From positions 62,001 to 126,000 of the forward strand of contig JASANG010002439.1 in NCBI GenBank assembly GCA_030248215.1: a stretch of DNA of 64,000 nucleotides, in the 5' to 3' direction. Source of the DNA: Enoplolaimus lenunculus (lineage: Eukaryota; Nematoda; Enoplea; Enoplida; Thoracostomopsidae). Position numbers and translations under genes: made by a program. Shown here one piece after another: positions 10,507 through 20,975 of this stretch. The notes below the pieces were generated by a model that had not been told where the DNA came from, made no database searches, and saw only the letters and a list, made by a program, of their open reading frames with translations. The first letter of the stretch is position 1. Each line of letters begins with the position of its first letter.

Positions 10507-10613
10507 TTGGCCAAAGGGGCGAAACGAGTGTTATAAGCACGTTCCTAAGCCTAAGCCTAAGCCTAAGACTACACCTAAGCCTAAGTCTGAGCGTAACAAT
10601 GAGCATATTCCTA
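10507..10613. mobile_element. left part of a family A MITE interrupted by a family J element
   Basis: TTGGCCAAAGGGGCGAAACG leads into ATAAGCACGTTCCTAAGCC and several CCTAAG units. The copy is cut at 10613, where a TA-flanked family J element begins. The matching right half is not found directly after it. Confidence 0.55.
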
Positions 10614-10697
10614 CACTGCAAAAAATGGTCTCAGTTTGTATTGTCAGGAAAAGCCTATTTCCGAGAGAGTCAATTTGACTCACCATTTTTTACAGTG
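10614..10697. mobile_element. family J MITE (CACTGCAAAAAATGG ends), TA-flanked
   Basis: CACTGCAAAAAATGG at the left pairs with CCATTTTTTACAGTG at the right. TA lies on both sides at 10612-10613 and 10698-10699. The element is 84 bases, with GAGTCAATTTGACTC inside. A longer relative is at 52227-52438. Confidence 0.75.
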
Positions 10698-10704
10698 TAA
10701 AGCC

Positions 10705-10857
10705 GGCCAATGTAAAGAACAGGGATGGATCAGTGTTATAAGCATATTCGTTAACCTAAACCTAAGCCTAAGCCAAGCAAAAAATTAGTCTAAAGCTTAA
10801 GCCTACTTTTTCTAGTCCCACAGCAAAACGTTCCGCCCCTGATATTTACGTGGGCCC
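10705..10857. mobile_element. family A TTAGGC-MITE
   Basis: GGCCAATGTAAAGAACAGGG on the left and TTCCGCCCCTGATATTTACG plus TGGGCC on the right. The core is CCTAAGCCTAAGCC and TTAGTCTAAAGCTTAAGC. Confidence 0.78.
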
Positions 10858-10982
10858 CTAAGCCTAAGCCGAAGCATAAATATAAGCCAAAGCCAAAACC
10901 AAGCAAAAATTGATCGAAAGCTTAAGCGGACTCTATTGCAGTCCCACAGAAAAACGTTCCGCCCCTGATATTTACATGGGCC
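10858..10982. mobile_element. extra right half of a family A MITE
   Basis: It starts within the CCTAAGCC core and repeats the right half of the preceding element, through TTCCGCCCCTGATATTTACA to TGGGCC. It looks like a tandem partial duplication of the neighbour. Confidence 0.65.
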
Positions 10983-10999
10983 CACATATTAAACACCAA

Positions 11000-11636
11000 C
11001 TTCAGCTATGTGATGATGCACAATTGCGTATTGGGGCGTTCCAGTTTTAATATATATATAATAAATGACTGCCAGACATTTTTATTCATCCACACAAAGC
11101 ACCAACTGATTATTGATAGTTCGCAAAAAAGTAACTATTAAAACAACGATTTTCACATGAAACATTTTGAATCTGCTTATGAATAAATACCATTTTTAAT
11201 GCAGATATTTGAAGCCGACCGCAAGCCATCTTTGCTTTACATTCTTGTGCCAGTTAAAGCATCCTAGCCAGCTTCTGGCTACAGGTCAGCTCTCAATGAC
11301 AGATCTAAAATATTCCGGTGGGTAGAGGATACGTCTTAAATTTTAACCAGTTTTGAAAGCGTGTTTAGTTAAATTATTTCGATATTTTAGGAGTTACAAA
11401 TTACACCAAAGGCTCAAATTTTTTGGACTTGCGATGTATTTTGGAAATGATTTTCAACTATTTGGCTGGAAGGCCCTCGGTCAGATTCAGTTGAACCATT
11501 TTTGTTGCAAAATGTCAGCACGACAAATCTGCCAATATCCCCACTGCGAACTTTAGGCTCTCAACAGATCGATTTTGATGGAATTTTTTTTATATTTTAT
11601 ACCAATAGACATATTCATGCAAAAGATACAAATCAC
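11000..11636. other. unassigned intergenic DNA
   Basis: No repeat family or gene was recognised. A 67-codon frame at 11353-11556 shows no motif. Confidence 0.3.
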
Positions 11637-11773
11637 GGCCAATGCTACTTTTAGGGCTGTAACAGTAGATTTAGTGTATTCCTAAGCCTAAGCAAAAATG
11701 TAGTCTAGAATGTAAGCCTACTCTTTTGACAGACCGACGAGAAACCGGGACGGCGCTAAAAGTAACATGGGCC
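11637..11773. mobile_element. family B TTAGGC-MITE
   Basis: GGCCAATGCTACTTTTAGGG at the left and GCTAAAAGTAACATGGGCC at the right. A short core has CCTAAGCCTAAGC and TAGTCTAGAATGTAAGCC. Confidence 0.72.
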
Positions 11774-11867
11774 CAAATCACAATGTTCACAACCGGTTCA
11801 TTGATTAAACACCAACTGTTGCTGGACCTTACTGTGTCGTTGAGTTTAATAGTTGTTACTCTTTTAA

Positions 11868-12240
11868 CCAGAGTGCAACCGGAAGGGAAAAATACCGAAG
11901 CCGACGGTCAACAGAATTTGGCGGGGCCGGAAGTAAAACCGGAGGTGAGGTGAATTTAAGTTGTTAAAATGATTCGCTAATTTTAGCAAATATCTGTAAG
12001 GTGTTGTTAAATGTTTTGAATGTAAGCTTATTTTTTTACAAAATCTCGGCAATTTTTATTCTCGAAACTGTACCAAAAGTGAACACAAAACGCACAAAAC
12101 ATGTAAATTGTGTGAAATTTAAGCAATATTACACTGGCGAATTTGCTGAAACCTCCAGCTGGAATTCTATCGAGGGCCAGAGTTGGCGGTCGATTTTGTG
12201 CCGAAGCAATATCCGGAGGCAGATTCCGGTTGTACCCTGA
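11868..12240. mobile_element. family G MITE
   Basis: The left end is GAGTGCAACCGGAAGGGAAA and the right end GATTCCGGTTGTACCCTG, an inverted repeat. Subterminal GGCGGGGCCGGAAGTAAAAC and GGAGGTGAGG repeat the family's G-rich words. No coding frame is present. Confidence 0.65.
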
Positions 12241-12950
12241 TTTTAATCCTTTCAAGCACAAATATTTTCAATTTTATAAGAGAAGTTTCAAGCTGTGTTT
12301 GAACTTCGTACAATCGAACAATTCGATGAGCTTAACACCACTGTCGACTATAAGCACAGATTTTGAACTGCTCATACGTGTTACAATTGTTAAACACTGT
12401 GAATTGTGTGTTATTTCACGTCCATAGTTTTCACATTTGTCACTTATAATCGTGTTTTTATGGACACATTTTCAAATCACGTTCCATTTAGACTGCATTT
12501 ATTATATGGTTTGGTTTTAAATAATTTAAAATCATTTGAAAACACCGTCTATAAATTTAGCAGAATCAGTAGCTAGAATTTCGTTATTTGAAGCATTCGC
12601 TCTTGCTTCGAGATATATTTTCGATTTTGACCAACACTATGAAAATCAGGTACGCAGCTTGAAACTGTGTTTTTTTCGTACTTATCTAAGCTAATCAATG
12701 TTTCTCACAGCTTCTTGTTAAGTTACTTATCATTAATAAAACACTATTTTAAACGCTTTTCACGCTTCAAACAACATCTTTCAAAACGCTATTTGTAAAG
12801 TGGACAAACTGCGAAAAAAGTTAGCGTAGCTAACCGCTTTCAAATAAATGGTTTTTACTTTTTGAAAGCAGTTTGCAAATTTGACACGGTTTATATTTTT
12901 TACTTAGCCGTTACGTATAATTCCCAAGAAAAGTTATGCAACTTTCCTAA
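12241..12950. other. unassigned intergenic DNA
   Basis: AT-rich sequence with no gene or repeat that I can name. Repeated AAACGCTNTTT words around 12750-12830 suggest an old palindromic repeat. Confidence 0.3.
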
Positions 12951-12954
12951 TAAC

Positions 12955-13060
12955 ATGCGTACACCAGGTGATTTTTGAGGGGGCAGAGTCTTGGACACTG
13001 AAGCATTTTTTGCTTCAGCATCCTCCACACTGAAGCTTTTTGGCTTCAACGTTGAAATTA
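12955..13060. mobile_element. family K repeat (GCGTACACCAGGTG)
   Basis: GCGTACACCAGGTGATTTTT followed by TTGGACACTGAAGCATTTTT and a GAAGCTTTTTGGCTTCAA foldback. The same start and the TTGGACACTGAAG word recur at 26600-26830. Confidence 0.5.
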
Positions 13061-13379
13061 TTCTGTAGTTAAACCATCGTGTCAAAAATACAAAACGCAT
13101 TTGAACTGTGGAAAAAACTGTTTTATATCGCTGCCGAAGCAGCGTTTTGATAATGGGTAAAACCGTTTTAAAATAGCGTTTTAGTTTTGACACAATTCTT
13201 AGTACAGTGTTAAGCATTCGGAAGACGTTTGGTAAATTATGATGAATATTTTGATATAAAGTATATATCATGCTGAACGCAAAAACGTATTTCTTTAACA
13301 CGAGTCGGTATTAAATGTAATGTATCCCTCAACTGTGTTGCGCTCCTCACATATTCAAATGGTTCTGAAGCTAGCGGGT

Positions 13380-13844
13380 TTAACTCTGTGATGACATATG
13401 GACTGCAGCCCAAATAACCAGTACCGTTATTGCTATTACAAGTGCCAACGAAAGCCATGTTACTGGATTTGACATTGAATTCTCAATAATAACAGTTCCA
13501 TAATCAATTAGTAACAGTTTATCAAACGCTGTTGCGTCAGGAGCGAAAGCGATTCTAACTGCTGGTCCGCCACACGCACATAGCACACTGCATTCAATAT
13601 TACCAATATGCCGCCCTGACGTATCACAGAGTGCGTGGGAGGTGGCGCGTGCCCGCGGGTTCGTTCTTGTGCCACCGTGAGGTGTGAAACCCATCGGGTT
13701 GTTGTGCGCAACGCCACTGCCCACTGCGCCACCGTTGACAACGTTTATCGGGCGAATAAAATGATCGATACGTATTTGTTCGAGTTTGTTCAAAATGAAC
13801 GCTTCGTAAAGATATGACGAAAAGCGAGTGCGACCACTTCTAAG
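13380..13844 (-). CDS. last exon of the Gln-rich membrane gene
   Basis: The acceptor on the minus strand is TTTACTATTTCAG/CTTAG, close to ideal. The frame starts LRSGRTRFSSYLY and ends AAVHMSSQS plus TAA. The segment NPVTWLSLALVIAITVLVIW is clearly membrane-spanning. The open frame extends 45 bases past the acceptor into the intron, so an ATG at 13889 is not the start. Confidence 0.6.
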   Translation of the reverse strand, partial: LRSGRTRFSSYLYEAFILNKLEQIRIDHFIRPINVVNGGAVGSGVAHNNPMGFTPHGGTRTNPRARATSHALCDTSGRHIGNIECSVLCACGGPAVRIAFAPDATAFDKLLLIDYGTVIIENSMSNPVTWLSLALVIAITVLVIWAAVHMSSQS

Positions 13845-16746
13845 CTGAAATAGTAAACAGAAATGTTTGCTATTTGGCAATTTTAACACGTATAATCGAT
13901 TGTTTTGCCAATATATTAAGGGGGTTACTGTAGTGACTCGAATAAGAGAGGGAACTGATATTTATTTGGTCTCTCCGGTGGGAATATCGTGTTATATTCG
14001 GTTACGGACTGTTATTTATTTCAAGCCACACTCAGCCGCGGTTCGTTACTGATATATCCGGCACGGCAATTATCTGTTGACTTAAACGTTTATTTGTCTT
14101 GTATCAACAGCTTGAGTGATAATGCAGGGTTAGATTTTAGGAATGTATTTTCAAAACTTCAAGTATGTTTTAAAGTTTCGAACTTTATATGGTCCTGGAG
14201 TCATTATTGTACTACAATAAGCAATAATTGACATTCATGGACTCTAATTAGGCCTTATAGCCTTTATCCCTGTACGGACTTTTATTATAGGGATACGGAC
14301 TTCTTTTGGATGGAACTCAAAACAGGAACCCCCTCTTGTTATCACCGTCTTATTCGGGTCGTCACAGCATCGGGTTTGAACCGATCAAAACCATTTTTAA
14401 TTTAAAAACAACACTTTTTTGCAAATCTGGTAGGTGGTAGGAATTAATTGTCAAATCCGGCGGAAAGTGATATTTGTAAGCTGAAATAGTAACAGATGCT
14501 GTTTGGTGATTGGTCGGAATGGGTTGCCGCGGTGATAGCAAATTTACAAAAGGGGTAAGAAAGTTACGGATGCGGATATTTTATTAAAATTTACGAATGT
14601 GAAATTTTCCTGCACCTCAACATGCCTTACACTGTCAGATATTTCCTTGTGTATGTTTTTGAGACGGCCTGAAGCCTATTTGTTTTAAAAGCATATTATG
14701 TCGTGGTACCAATTTAAGAATTCTTGATATTTTTAAACCATTAATGTTCGGTCAGCCTGAATTTCTTCATGATTTTAAAGTAGCTACCTAAAATTTAAAA
14801 TACCTTTAACTTTTATGTCAGCTAGAAAATTGAAGTTTTAATTCTATCTCTAGAGAAAATGCCTCCCGTATTAATGCAGTAGTCCCCCCGGAATTTGCCA
14901 ATGCTATCGTTGACCCCCGTGTTTAAATGTAGAACTTCATTTGCATGTACAGTTCATGAATCGCATATGCACAGAAACATAGCAGTGTCAAGCGCTCACG
15001 AACCATACTGAATGTAACTGTTTTAAATAATAAACAGAATGTGTACATTTGCAACATATACATAAATAAACTAGTCGTAGTAGAACTACTTGTATTGAGC
15101 GAAGCTCTGGTTTTGGAGGTTTATAAACAATTTATGCAAATTTCTCGCACCGAAACACCCTTTAGTGCCGAATTTCATTTCTTGTAACCGTAGCAGTCAG
15201 TGAAATTATATAAAAAGTCTTAATTTAGGCTTAACTAATTAAGCTGATGTGCAAATTAGCTATTGGCTAACTAATTATGTCTTGAAGGTTTATGAGCAAT
15301 TTATTTTGATTTCTGGCACCTAAAATCATTCACTAACCGTAAAACTCAGCGAAATAATTTAAAAAGTCCTAATTTAGGCTTATCAGTTAAACTAATATGA
15401 AAATTAGCTATAAGCTAACTATTCAAGTACCGGTTTTGGAGGCTAGTTTTTAGGCACGGTTTCAGTTTACAACGCAAGAAACTCTTCCTTCGAAAATTTT
15501 ATACAACACAACCTCTCCTGCCTGAACCAAAATCCTAGTTACGCCCATAGACTCACGCGAGATCGAAAGATTTCGTTGCCAGGCGGACACTGAACGACCC
15601 GAGTTGTGCATGTCTGCGCCATACAACATCGATCCGGATCTTGTTCAACTCCAATCGCAGCGACACATTGCCTCCCGTCGTTGATGTACAGCAAATAACT
15701 CGACGAGCATCCAACCATTTCTCTCACTAAATCAATACGATGTCCTGGATCCAAGTCTGAAACAATTTCAAAATTCATCGAAGTGCAACTTGGATGAACG
15801 AAACTAATTTCTTGCAGTGTCGCAAGCCATAACGTCGATTCTAAGGCGCTGTTGTTGCCAGGCAACAAGTTGCTATGATGACTCCTCAACGCGTTGCTAT
15901 GGTAACCAGTTGCATTAGTTGCCATAGCAATTTGTGTTGATGATTGTTGCTGCTGCTGCTGCATAAGTGACGCTGGTGATTGCAAATTTGACGTTGACAT
16001 ATAATTTCGATATGGCGCTGCAACTGAAGATTGATGCAACAAATGTTGTGTTCCACCGACAAGAATTCCATCTGGCATTGCGGTTTCGTTTTGTTGCCCG
16101 CCGCTGTTGCCAATCAGATCTTGATATCCAAGTCTTGGATCGAATCGTACGTGTTGTTGAGGTCGTTGTTGTTGTTGATGATGATGTGATTGTACGCCGC
16201 CAAATGTAGTGTTCATGCCGCCGGAAGGATACAGTGAAGGCACTACAGGATCTATAGCACCATAATATCCATTGCATTCAGTTGCCATTACCCTGAGTCG
16301 TTCACCCGACCTCGATTGAGTCGTCGGTTGTTGATAGCCAGCTTTGTTCAGTACGCCACTTGACACAGTTGCATCGATCGCGTTACAGCCATGTTGTTGA
16401 AAGCCACTGTTGTATAGTGTGTTGCTGTTGTGTTGACAACTTGTATTAAGGCATTGTTGTTGTTGTTGTTGTTGACTATTGTGATACATACATGTTGGTG
16501 TTGCACATTTGTTGCCTAGAATGTTGTTGTTGTTGTTGTTGTTGTTGCAGTTAGTATTTAACGATGTACCGAACGCTTCTAGAGGCTGTGACAGACGCAT
16601 CTGTGACGAAACACCCTGAGATATAACTGAATTCGTCATAAGTGAGGGACTGCAGCCTGTAACCAAACTATTTGTACCCAACATTCCTGCGGTCATATTT
16701 GTGTTTCCATCGAGAGAGGACGCGATTTGTTGTGACTGAGCAAATG

Positions 16747-16786
<40 letters not shown>

Positions 16787-17731
16787 TTGTTGTTGAAACG
16801 ATATTGGCACAGTTCCAGTAACAGCACCAGGATTAGTTTGTGTTGCGCCGATTGCGGTATTATCATTATAATATGTTGACACATAAGGCGGTGAATTTGA
16901 TGAATATTGTTTTTGTTGTTGTTGTTGTTGTTGCATCTGTTGTTCGTTGGCATGTTGTAGTAACCTTGAATTGTGAAACGGTGTTGTATTACATCCTCGA
17001 TTGGGTTCAATTATCGACGGTGAACCATAGTTGAGGCCAATTGGATTTAAATTTGAACTCACAGGTGTCGAGTGTGATCTGCCGGCTAATTGGTGATAAT
17101 TTATATTTTGAAATTGGTGTATGTTGCATCGCCCAGTAACACAACTGCAATATGTTGAATTAAATTGCGAGGGGTTAGTAATATTAGCATTATTAAAGTT
17201 ATGAATTGGCGATGTGGGGGCACTTTTATGAAAATAAGGTTCATGCGGGTGCAGCGGTATACTACTACTTGCGTAGGGTAACGTCGCATATGGTGAAAGA
17301 ACATTTGTATGTTGTTGTTGTTGTTGTTGCCCTAAGCTTAATGTGTTATAATTTAATGGCTGCGTGTTAAATACATTAGCTAACGCATAATTTGTATAAT
17401 TGCTATTAGTATTAAGTGCATTATTTGTGTAGAGAGGGGTAGAATTCGGCGTTGGCACGTGCGGATTAAATTGATACGGTGGAACAGGTAGCACTGATAG
17501 TGGTGCTCCTGGAGCGAACGCCGCTGGAGTATTCGGCTGAGAGTATAGTGGTTTGTTCGACTCTTGAACGCCAAGCTTAAGCGGGTCTCCTGCGCCATCG
17601 TCTGTCACTGTGTCCAATCCTAAAGGATGACCGTATGGAAATACATTGAGCCTTGCAGTGCCTGGAGATGCCAAATATCGTGAATCAATGCCAGAATTTG
17701 GATTATTGCTTGCAATTGTGCTGTTGTACAT
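13380..17731 (-). CDS. Gln/Asn-rich protein with C-terminal membrane segment, two exons
   Basis: Exon 1 is 17731-15557 (725 codons) and exon 2 is 13844-13380 (154 codons plus stop), joined in phase 0 to about 879 residues. Exon 1 has several poly-Gln and poly-Asn runs encoded mostly by CAA/AAC, and a Pro/Ser/Tyr-rich N-terminus. Near residues 620-725 it becomes ordinary, with a cluster of Cys (DPDRCCMAQTC). Exon 2 adds RHIGNIECSVLCACGG, then LLLIDYG, and a 24-residue membrane segment at about 852-875 with only four residues after it. I do not recognise the protein. The order Gln/Pro-rich N-terminus, Cys-Cys motif, 'CxxxCxC' and a C-terminal membrane helix faintly recalls phospholipid scramblases, but key blocks do not align by eye. 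Confidence 0.6.
13926..14369. mobile_element. family C Tc1/mariner-like MITE in an intron
   Basis: TACTGTAGTGACTCGAATAA at the left and TTATTCGGGTCGTCACAGCA at the right. The right-hand TA has become CA. It lies in the intron of the Gln-rich gene, 81 bases from the last exon. Confidence 0.75.
15066..15435. repeat. family L tandem-like repeat
   Basis: The words GGTTTTGGAGGTTTATAAAC, TCTCGCACCGAAACACCCTTT and AAGTCTTAATTTAGGCTTA occur twice with a spacing near 170 bases. They recur three times at 49776-50345. TATTGAGCGAAGCTC marks the left start in both places. It lies in the intron of the Gln-rich gene. Confidence 0.6.
15557..17731 (-). CDS. first exon of the Gln-rich membrane gene
   Basis: It starts ATG at 17731; the in-frame codon two before it is TGA, so this ATG is the natural start. 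It ends ...IFRSR with donor GTGAGT at 15556-15551 in phase 0. The frame would otherwise run only five more codons to a stop, which is typical of read-through into an intron. The complementary GTT-rich strand gives false frames. Confidence 0.68.
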
Positions 17732-17904
17732 TAAAAATCATTTGTTGTTTATTCACGCTGCCCGTTCATTATTGAAAGCACCATATTGGTTAATGTGGAA
17801 GTCAGCCTTAACCTAAAATTTGGAAAATAACACTTAAGTAGACAGGTCAATGTGGTTATGCTATATTTTAAACACTAAACATTAAAACCCAAAACCAATC
17901 TCTG

Positions 17905-18480
17905 ACAATTCGTCGCCCGACAGCTTGTCGTCACGATATTTCATCGCCCGATGATAATTCGTCGGTCCTGACAACTTGTCACCCGACATCTCGTGTACCT
18001 GATAATGCGTCGTTTACATTAATTTGTGTACGCGATGTGAAATCCACCCAACCCTTATTTAAAAAAAAAAAAAAAAAACACAAACCAAAAACACAAAAAA
18101 AAAAAAAAAAAAAAAAAACAAAAAAAAAAAAAAAAGCAAGCCGGATTCATTTCCGGCACAAACGCGGTCAGAACTATAGCGTGATATTCGAAAATTCAAA
18201 TTTCAAATTTTAGTATCATATGATATTATACAGGACTTGGGTTGTTATCTCAACTGTGCGCAATAAAACTTGATACGATCACGGGAACACATCTGAACAT
18301 AACAGTGAACGACAAGTGGTCGAGTTGACGACTTGCAGTACCTGCCGTCAGGCGACAAGTTGTCAGAACGACGAGTTATAAATACTGGCAGGCGACAAAT
18401 TTTCGGGTCGACGAGTTGTCAAAGACAATGAAATAATGGCAGGCTACGAGTTGGTCGGGAGACAAATTACCGTGTTACCG
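17905..18480. mobile_element. family O foldback with GTCG-rich arms and an A-rich centre
   Basis: The left arm repeats words like GACAACTTGTCACCCGACA and CGTCGCCCGACAGCTTGTCG. The right arm repeats the complements (GGCGACAAGTTGTCAGAACG, GGCGACAAATTTTCGGGTCG). Between them are about 80 A-rich bases (18061-18137). A short piece with GTCGGGCGACGAATTGTCGT also occurs at 59948-59968. No frame is present, so it is probably a non-autonomous foldback element. Confidence 0.55.
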
Positions 18481-18539
18481 CTAGAATGGTCAAAAAACGT
18501 CCGCGATGTACAAATAGCGTTACAAGAGGGTTGTCATCT

Positions 18540-19030
18540 TATTACTTAAACGAATCTTTAACAGTGTGATGGCTGTCAAGAATGAAGTTTCTACAGTTTT
18601 ACATACTAAAATATTAGAAATCCATTTAGCTACCACTAAACAAGAAGAACGTTTAAAGCAAGGTATAAGTACAGAACCGAAACAAGTACTCTCTAAAAAC
18701 TTAAAATTAAATTGTAGGTTAACTAAACTTGAGTATCAGTTTAAATAAAACTAAATGGCTGGGCGGACTAACTAGACTAGAAGTTTAGGTTTTACTTAAA
18801 CTAATGTGTTTTTAAGTTTAACACGAGTTTAAGTAAACTTATTTTTAGATTAAGCAACAAGTGCAGCCGTGTATCTAAGAGTTCAATAAGTTTAGCTTAA
18901 ACTGAAAATATGCAAGATTTTAAATGAGTTTAAGCATAAACCTACCTGTTAGTTTAGTTATTCTAAAAAGCTAGTTTAATTCCAGTGGATTAGCTTAAAC
19001 TTAAATCAAGTTTAAGCTTTTATAGAGTAG
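18540..19030. repeat. AGTTTAAGCT-rich diverged simple repeat
   Basis: Many copies of TTTAAGCTTAAACT-like words on both strands, in irregular order. A 60-codon frame at 18566-18748 lies inside this and shows no domain. Confidence 0.5.
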
Positions 19031-19462
19031 CCCATTACTTATCTTGGAGTGGGAGCCCTCGTCTTTTCAGGACGCCTCAATCCGAGTGACACAACATAAG
19101 TTATGGTCAAACTCAAGGAAAACTGGCTCTCGATATTTTTTCATAAACAGGTCCTCTGCTAGAGACACGCGGTCTCAGCGAACAAGAGGTCCGAGAGGTA
19201 ACACAGGGCTGTAACGGATCAATTCTGGTACCTCGCTGAGTCTTACAATATCCCTGGATGGCTCGCAGGGGAAGCTCGCAAGCCGTAGCATCGGATTTAC
19301 CTAAATGTAATATCAACAGCTCGGTAACGTAAAATTTATCACCAAAGCCCTTGCAACAACAATGAACAAAAATGATGTCGAGAGAATGCAGCCTAAACTT
19401 TTGGAAGCCACCAAATCCCATTTAAGAAACAAATGTCAAAAGCCTACCAGGATAAACGATTT

Positions 19463-19610
19463 GGCCCATATAAAGATCAGGGGCGGAACATTTTTCTATG
19501 GGACTGGAATAGAGGAAGCTTAAGCTTTAGACTAAGGCTTTGGTTTAGGCTTATGCTTAAGCTTAGCAATATGCTTATAATACTGTTCTCCCATGTTCTT
19601 TACATTGGCC
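19463..19610. mobile_element. family A TTAGGC-MITE
   Basis: GGCCCATATAAAGATCAGGG on the left, TGTTCTTTACATTGGCC on the right, and AAGCTTTAGACTAAGGCTTT with TTAGGCTTATGC inside. A compact copy of 148 bases. Confidence 0.78.
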
Positions 19611-19793
19611 AAACTTTTAAAGTTTCGTACCGATACTATTGCTAGAAATCTGCTAATCTGCAGTAAGTTGTTATTGGTGATAATTTTAGTTTATCCACAT
19701 TTTCTACCTGGAGCTTGAACGTTATATTGTGCCGGATTCAGTTTAAAATGCGAGTATTTTTCGGGCGTATACTTAATAACCAGATAAATCTTT

Positions 19794-20163
19794 GGGTGGA
19801 GGTACGGAATACGGACCCTTCTAGGAATTTAATGAAAAACAGTTTACTTTATAGATTTCGACGAGTTGATTTTAGCGGTACCATTTTGAAGACAGGTCCT
19901 TTGGTTCAAAAGTTATGGCTCTTTAATCTTCAAGTTTTCACTATGTAAAATATGTACAGACGCCAACTAAATTTGTAAAACAAATAAGTTTGGTAAAGCT
20001 TATAATTTACAAACATGTGAATGATAGATATTTTCTTTTTCATTACGTGGGTATATGCACTATAACTTCGATGGCCATAACTTTTGAAACGTTCGTCATG
20101 GTACTGTTAAACTAGCTTATCGAGATCTATAAGGGGGTTTAGATCCCATACCTTCGCCAAATA
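19794..20163. mobile_element. family P/Q long-TIR MITE
   Basis: GGGTGGAGGTACGGAATACG at the left pairs with the right-end complement TTTAGATCCCATACCTTCGCC. Inner words (GGTACCATTTTGAAGACAGG against CGTCATGGTACTG; AAAAGTTATGGCTC against GGCCATAACTTTTGAAAC) also pair, so most of the element is palindromic. The same terminal word occurs at 61374. Confidence 0.55.
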
Positions 20164-20324
20164 CCTCACAGGGATAGGAGTTAAAATACGGAAAACGGAC
20201 TTTGTATCCCTTGTGAATTACGATTAACGATAAAAATCTTAATCGATATACTTTAGGGGGAACACTTTATTTTATCTGAAATCGAACTTTCAAGTTTGAA
20301 AGATTAATGCTGTAATTTGCACAC

Positions 20325-20504
20325 AGACCAGTAGCCAGCTCACCTTGCTAGGAGGGTGGGACTAATATTTTTTCAGGAACGGCATACAAGGGTTTTCGAT
20401 GACTTACAAGCAAAGTTCAAAATTTTCTAGAGGAATTTAAGATTTTGCCAGAAATTTTTCCAGGGGAGGGGGCTGAGCCCTCATGGCTTCCTATAGCTGC
20501 GGCC
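20325..20504. mobile_element. family D palindromic MITE (CCGTAGCC ends)
   Basis: GACCAGTAGCCAGCTCACCT at the left and GGCTTCCTATAGCTGCGGCC at the right. Inside is the shared core GGGTTTTCGATGACTTACAA. The family occurs eight or nine times in this window in both orientations. Confidence 0.65.
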
Positions 20505-20975
20505 TATTTTTACAAACGACCATCGCAACCTGACATCAGTTTCAACTGAAAAAGCACATCTGGCTTCAACCATAAAATAACCAATGTCCAGATTGATCTC
20601 TTGACCATCCCGTTTGCTAATTGTTATTTTGAAAACCACGAAAACTAAAATTTCGTGTTAGAACGTAAAACATTTATAATGCGAGACTCGCTTGAGCGGT
20701 TGTTTTCTACACTACCCTGCCTTACGTTTGGCTCTTGGGTGCGTAGCAAGCATGGAATTCTTTATTGGATTTGACGGGATCGGCGGCGTTTCGGGGTCAG
20801 TTGCTGACCCTACGTTTGACAGTCCTAGAAAAAAAATCATTTCTGCGTCCGTGAAAAGAGTACTGTAGACTGGATCTTAACCTTCATCCTAAAGTCACAA
20901 AGACTTGTACATGATCCATGTGTCCTTCCAAACTGGAATGCCGACTACGTCTTTGATGTGGTCGCAAACATCTCT
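20505..20975. other. unassigned DNA left of the minisatellite
   Basis: No repeat family was recognised. Read on the minus strand, 20895-20975 continues the open frame of the repeat as CDHIKDVVGIPVWKDTW, which looks like ordinary protein and may be a remnant of a coding exon. Confidence 0.3.

Noticed and set aside
15886-17304. Several minus and plus frames overlapping the Gln-rich exon
   Set aside because: Shadows of the CAA/GTT repeats in other frames.
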